A stretch of 64,000 bases of DNA from JASHPR01 sp963842355 (lineage in GTDB: Bacteria; Actinomycetota; Actinomycetes; Streptosporangiales; Streptosporangiaceae), in NCBI GenBank assembly GCA_963842355.1, contig CAWJGC010000007.1, positions 496,001 to 560,000 of the forward strand, read 5' to 3'. Shown here piece by piece: positions 60,541 through 64,000 of this stretch. Position numbers and translations under genes: made by a program. The notes under the pieces were generated by a model. It saw nothing but the letters and a program-made list of their open reading frames with translations. It searched no databases and was not told the origin of the DNA. Every line of letters begins with the position of its first letter. Position 1 is the first letter of the stretch.

Positions 60541-60732
60541 GCGAACATCCTGCCATGATGCCGCCGATGACCGGAACGTATCCGGATCCGCGGCTCACCG
60601 CCGGCCTCGCCGCGCTCGCCGCGCCGCGGCCCTGTCTCTGGACACCCGGATAAAGGCGTGAAACCATTCGGCCCGGGGAGAGAACGCCGCGTCCAGATCA
60701 TCGGGGGAGGCCGCGGTTACGGGGGAGCGGGG

Positions 60733-60957
60733 ATGGGATTCGCGTGGGAACTTGCCAATGTCACAAACTTCGGTATGCCCGAGGTATGGGATTACCCGCC
60801 GCCCTCACCGCGCCATCGCAAGCCGCGCCCGCAGCGCGGGCAGTCCGCCGCGGCCCTCGTTCATGCCGCGCTGGCCGCGGTCCGCGCGGTGCCGCGCCGA
60901 GCGAAGTTCCTCCTCATGACCAGGCCAGCCCTGGCCGATCACCGCCGCGCGTTCTAG
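60733..60957 (+). CDS. Possible small hypothetical protein
   Basis: 74 residues from ATG 60733 with GGGGGAGCGGGG before it: MGFAWELANVTNFGMPEVWD, then a Pro/Arg-rich middle and a basic end. The first 25 residues have normal composition; the rest looks like GC-driven sequence. No family known to me. Confidence 0.38.
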   Translation: MGFAWELANVTNFGMPEVWDYPPPSPRHRKPRPQRGQSAAALVHAALAAVRAVPRRAKFLLMTRPALADHRRAF

Positions 60958-61038
60958 CCCGGCGGCCGGTCTTCGGCGGGCGTTCCGCCTCCGCCGCCCG
61001 ACGGGCCCTCTGAGGAAGCGCGGCCGGCTCGTTCCCGG

Positions 61039-61290
61039 CTACCAGCGGAAATGGACGAAGAGCCGGCCGAAGTTCTTGGAGTCCTTCTCGACGCGGTGAT
61101 AGAGCGCCTTGATCTCCTTCTGCTGCAGGAACCTGAGCACGTGCTTTTTGAGCTGACCCGAGCCCTTGCCCGGGATAATCTCGATGAGCGGCGCTTTCTT
61201 CCGAACCGCCTCGTCCATGATGTCACGCAGCGCCTTGTCGATATCATGTCCGCGATTGTAGATATCGTGCAGGTCGAGCTTAAGCTTCAT
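61039..61290 (-). CDS. Smr-domain protein
   Basis: 83 residues: MKLKLDLHDIYNRGHDIDKA carries the LDLH motif and IEIIPGKGSGQLKKHVLRFL the GxGSG loop of the small MutS-related nuclease domain. Stand-alone Smr proteins nick branched DNA or act on RNA. No MutS2 body is present. ATG 61290 is preceded by GGAGAAGGCC. Confidence 0.87.
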   Translation of the reverse strand: MKLKLDLHDIYNRGHDIDKALRDIMDEAVRKKAPLIEIIPGKGSGQLKKHVLRFLQQKEIKALYHRVEKDSKNFGRLFVHFRW

Positions 61291-61379
61291 CTGGCCTTCT
61301 CCGATCCGCCGGTGCCCCTCACGCTACGCCCGCTCGCCCGCCGGCAACGGCGGGCCGACCCCGCTCGCCGGAGGCCGGG

Positions 61380-61465
61380 TGGTACCCGGCCTGCGGCACC
61401 AGCGAGGCGACGCCCGAGTTCGCGGGGATCGTGGCCCTGGCGCAGGCGGCCGGCCTGGCCCGCAG
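61380..61465 (+). pseudogene. Possible S53 peptidase (sedolisin) remnant
   Basis: In one frame the sequence reads CGTSEATPEFAGIVALAQAA, close to the Ser-containing signature of sedolisin peptidases (GTS-aTP-fAGivALa). Only about 25 residues are recognisable, with nothing similar before or after. Short and therefore uncertain. Confidence 0.35.
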
Positions 61466-61559
61466 GCCGGTAGCCCTCCGGCCGGCCCCGCGGGGCCCGC
61501 CTTGGCTACGCTGCATTCATGTGCGCGGGCGGGGCGCGCGGCGGCGCGGCGGCGACGGC

Positions 61560-62345
61560 ATGATCTGCGTGCTCGGTGACGCCCACCTCGACGTCGTCGT
61601 GTCGGCTCACGGGCCGCTCGCCGAGGAGACCGATACTCCCGCGCGCACGTCGGTCGGGGTCGGAGGGCAGGCGGCCAACGTCGCGGCGTGGGTGGTCGCG
61701 CTGGGCGGCCGCGCGCGGCTGATCGCGGCCCGCGGGACTGACCTGGCCGCGCGGCTGGTCGCCGACGAGCTGGCCGACCGCGGGGTGGATCTCGTCGGGC
61801 CGGTCATCGAGGGCCGGACCGGAGTGGTCGTGTCGCTCACCCGCAGCGACGCCCGCTCGATGCTCACCGACCGCGGTATCGGTCCGGCGCTGGCTCCGCA
61901 CCTGCTGCAGCCCGACTGGCTCCGGGGATGCGACTGGCTGCACCTGCCTGCCTACAGCCTGGTCGCCGAGCCGGTCCAGGCCGCCGCGCTGGCCGCCGCC
62001 GACCGGGTGCCGCGACTGAGCCTCGACCTGTCCTCGACCGCGGCGCTGCGAGCCTACGGGGTCGCGCGGTTCCGGGAGCTGATCGCCCGCCTGCGCCCCG
62101 ACGTGGTGCTCGGCAACGAGGCCGAGGCTGACCTGGTCGGGGACCTGCCCGGGTCCGAGCTCGTGGTTAAGCTGGGCGCGCGCGGCGTCCGCGCGGCGGG
62201 AACCGTGTTCCCCGCGCGGCCCACGCAGCCGGTGGACTCGACCGGCGCTGGTGACGCGTTCGCCGCCGGTTATCTCGTCGGCGGGATCGCGCTCGGCCTG
62301 GAAGCGGCGGCGCGAGCGGTGGCCACGATGGGAGCGATGCCGTGA
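61560..62345 (+). CDS. psuK: PfkB-family kinase, probable pseudouridine kinase
   Basis: 261 residues. MICVLGDAHLDVVVSAHGPL, the PfkB motif SVGVGGQAANVAAWVVALGG, and PVDSTGAGDAFAAGYLVGG, which holds the catalytic Asp, identify a ribokinase-family sugar kinase. Its stop overlaps the GTG of the pseudouridine-5'-phosphate glycosidase gene, so the nucleoside is most likely pseudouridine. Only the context gives this specificity. The ATG fits the family N-terminus. Confidence 0.85.
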   Translation: MICVLGDAHLDVVVSAHGPLAEETDTPARTSVGVGGQAANVAAWVVALGGRARLIAARGTDLAARLVADELADRGVDLVGPVIEGRTGVVVSLTRSDARSMLTDRGIGPALAPHLLQPDWLRGCDWLHLPAYSLVAEPVQAAALAAADRVPRLSLDLSSTAALRAYGVARFRELIARLRPDVVLGNEAEADLVGDLPGSELVVKLGARGVRAAGTVFPARPTQPVDSTGAGDAFAAGYLVGGIALGLEAAARAVATMGAMP

Positions 62346-63250
62346 GGTTCTCGCCGCGCCTGACCGACGAGGTGGCCGAGGCCCTGCGCAGCGGCCACCC
62401 GGTCGTGGCGCTGGAGACCACGCTGGTCTCGCACGGCTTCTCCGGCGGCCGGGGGCTCGCGGCCGCGCAGGCGGCCGAGGACCGGGTGCGCGCAGCGGGC
62501 GCCGTCCCGGCCACGATCGGGATCATCGACGGCACGGTGCGGGCCGGCCTCGACCCGGCCGAGTTGGCGCGCTTCGCCGAGGCCGGTCCCGGCGCGCGCA
62601 AGGTGGGCGGGCGCGACATCGCGGCCTGCGTCGTGCAGGGCGCGCTCGGGGCGACCACGGTCGGCGGGACGCTGGCGGTGTGCCGGGCGCTCGGCATCCG
62701 GTTCCTCGGGACCGGCGGCATCGGCGGCGTGCACCGCGGTTTTGCCGACACGCTGGATATATCTGGCGATCTGCTGCAGATCGCCCGCACCGGCGCGGTC
62801 GTGGTCTGCTCGGGCGCCAAATCGATCCTGGACGTGAACGCGACCTCCGAGTTGCTCGAAACCCTCGGGGTTCCGGTCCTGGGCTGGCAGACCGCGACGC
62901 TGCCGGTGTTCTTTAGCGCGGAAGGCGGCCCGCCGGTGCCCGCGGTCGTCGGCACGAGCGGGGAAGCGGCCCGCATCGCACTCGTCCACTGGCAGCTCAG
63001 CCCGTCGTCGGGCCTGCTGCTCGCCCGGCCGCCGGCCGGAGGGCTTGACCTCGAGCCCCTCGTCGCGGAGGCCACGGCGCGGGTGCGGCGCGCGGGCGTG
63101 ACCGGGCAGGCGGTGACGCCCGCCGTCCTCAGCCTGGTCGAGGAGCTGAGTGACGGCCGGAGCGTCGAGGTCAACCAGCGGCTGATCGCCGACAACGCGG
63201 CGCTGGCCGCCGAGGTGGCCGTGGCCTGTGCCGCCCGCGCCGCTGAGTAA
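62342..63250 (+). CDS. psuG: Pseudouridine-5'-phosphate glycosidase
   Basis: 302 residues. PVVALETTLVSHGFSGGRGL (usual family start ALESTxxxHG), ATIGIIDGTVRAGL, ARKVGGRDIAACVVQGALGA with the catalytic lysine, and VVVCSGAKSILDVNATSELLE identify PsuG. It splits pseudouridine phosphate into uracil and ribose-5-phosphate. GTG start overlaps psuK (GTGA). The uracil released could feed the pyrimidine-degradation genes 2-6 kb upstream, an inference. Confidence 0.95.
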   Translation: MRFSPRLTDEVAEALRSGHPVVALETTLVSHGFSGGRGLAAAQAAEDRVRAAGAVPATIGIIDGTVRAGLDPAELARFAEAGPGARKVGGRDIAACVVQGALGATTVGGTLAVCRALGIRFLGTGGIGGVHRGFADTLDISGDLLQIARTGAVVVCSGAKSILDVNATSELLETLGVPVLGWQTATLPVFFSAEGGPPVPAVVGTSGEAARIALVHWQLSPSSGLLLARPPAGGLDLEPLVAEATARVRRAGVTGQAVTPAVLSLVEELSDGRSVEVNQRLIADNAALAAEVAVACAARAAE

Positions 63251-63410
63251 CGGCTGCCGCCGGAGCTGGGAGGCTGGGAGCAGGGGTACGCGAGTGGCCA
63301 GAGTGTGTCTAATAGATCACTGTGGGTATTTACCCCTCGTGCGCCCGTTAGAACGCGGGCCAGGAGCCGCCCGGGCCGCCAACGCGGCCCGGAGTGGATC
63401 GGGGGGAAAC

Positions 63411-64000
63411 ATGAGCATGCCTCACGGTGGCGCGCCGGGCCAGCCGTCGGACGCCGGCCAGCCCGTCGGCGAGCCCGCAGAGCAGTGGCAGAGGAGTACG
63501 CCCGGCCAGAGCGAGGCGCCTGGACCAAGCAGCTCGCCCGGCCAGGGTAATGCGCCCGGCCAGAGCGGGGTGCCCGGCCAGGGCGGCGGGATACCCGGCC
63601 AGCGCGGCCCGGGAGCGCCTGGCCCAGCAGCAGTGGGCGGGCGACGCCCCGGGCCAGCAGCAGTACGGCTACCCGTCGGAGGCCGGCCGGAACGCCCAGC
63701 CGCCCGGCCCGGTGCCGGGCCGGGCGATCTCGGCGGTGAGCGAGATCGAGACCCGGGTCACCGGCCGCCGGATCGTCCAGTACATCATCGACGCCATCAT
63801 CTACGGCATCGTCGCTGGCCTCATCTCCTGGCTGCTGGACCGGAGCACGGGCGGCCTGCACGCGCTCCTGATCCTGGTGTCGGTCCTGCTGGTTATCGCC
63901 TGGTACCTGGTCTACTGGGCCCTGCGCCCGTTCAAGCGGAACGGGCAGACCATCGGCATGCAGCTGCTGGACATACGGGTCATCGACCGCCACGGCGGCC
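63411..64000 (+). CDS. RDD-family membrane protein, frameshifted and cut by the window end
   Basis: From ATG 63411 (GGGGGGAAAC before it) the frame gives a PGQ-rich N-terminus (PHGGAPGQPSDAGQPVG). Between about 63590 and 63630 the good frame changes by one: the RDD domain RRIVQYIIDAIIYGIVAGLI, FKRNGQTIGMQLLDIRVID is read from the next frame, in which a TGA stands immediately after the ATG. Either a sequencing error in a repeat-rich stretch or a real frameshift. RDD proteins are small membrane proteins, sometimes ion antiporters. Confidence 0.68.
   Translation, partial: MSMPHGGAPGQPSDAGQPVGEPAEQWQRSTPGQSEAPGPSSSPGQGNAPGQSGVPGQGGGIPGQRGPGAPGPAAVGGRRPGPAAVRLPVGGRPERPAARPGAGPGDLGGERDRDPGHRPPDRPVHHRRHHLRHRRWPHLLAAGPEHGRPARAPDPGVGPAGYRLVPGLLGPAPVQAERADHRHAAAGHTGHRPPRR

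Overview
The window is high-GC chromosomal DNA from an actinomycete. It carries the conserved actinobacterial replication/cell-envelope neighbourhood: an ECF sigma factor and anti-sigma factor next to trxB-trxA, then pseudokinase, murJ, DUF6049, pcnA, ino1-padR, DUF5318, a class A penicillin-binding protein, and rpsF-ssb-rpsR-rplI-dnaB. An LLM-family (F420-type) oxidoreductase, a SigR-type promoter and an Rv1733c-family protein fit the same phylum. The gene order resembles filamentous actinomycetes such as Streptomyces or Streptosporangiales, but I cannot name a genus.

Layout. 1-6,050: threonine aldolase (cut by the window edge), GNAT, trxA, trxB with a SigR-like promoter, a zinc anti-sigma factor, an ECF sigma factor and a membrane pseudokinase with a discoidin-like tail. 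6,050-7,000: gene-free repeat DNA. 7,000-16,400: murJ, DUF6049, pcnA, an MFS exporter, ino1 and a PadR regulator. 16,400-24,950: DUF5318, penicillin-binding protein, AP endonuclease, a small membrane-protein/HTH operon with three operator copies, and the rpsF-ssb-rpsR-rplI operon. 24,950-27,740: DnaA-box-like sites followed by dnaB, whose Walker A motif is split by a class 3 intein. 27,740-31,700: PadR-ABC-FtsX operon with a palindrome at the start codon. 31,910: tRNA-Arg(ACG).

32,000-46,600 is an accessory region. It begins just after the tRNA with two broken tyrosine integrases. It continues with an XRE/monooxygenase/HATPase group, methyltransferases, a BASS transporter pseudogene, a nitrilase-fold remnant, an IS630 pseudogene, a second copy of the 6.4-kb repeat, a kinase dimerisation-domain protein lacking the phosphoacceptor His, a frameshifted DUF574 methyltransferase, a Cys-rich protein, and an exactly delimited IS4-type insertion sequence. 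That IS sits in the loop of a hairpin related to the one in the repeats.

46,600-64,000 returns to ordinary genes: a 9-bp minisatellite in front of AMP nucleosidase (whose frame has lost its stop), an MFS exporter, an Rv1733c-family protein, an MreB-like protein, TetR/crotonase, an NB-ARC ATPase, a pyrimidine-degradation group (LLM oxidoreductase, beta-ureidopropionase, dihydropyrimidinase), an Smr protein, psuK-psuG for pseudouridine breakdown, and an RDD gene running off the end.

The strongest leads are the class 3 DnaB intein with a decayed endonuclease, the dispersed hairpin repeat family that also served as an IS target, the operator clusters beside three small regulators, and the DnaA-box-like cluster before dnaB. 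I found no CRISPR array, rRNA or complete prophage. Everything here was read by eye; no database search was run.
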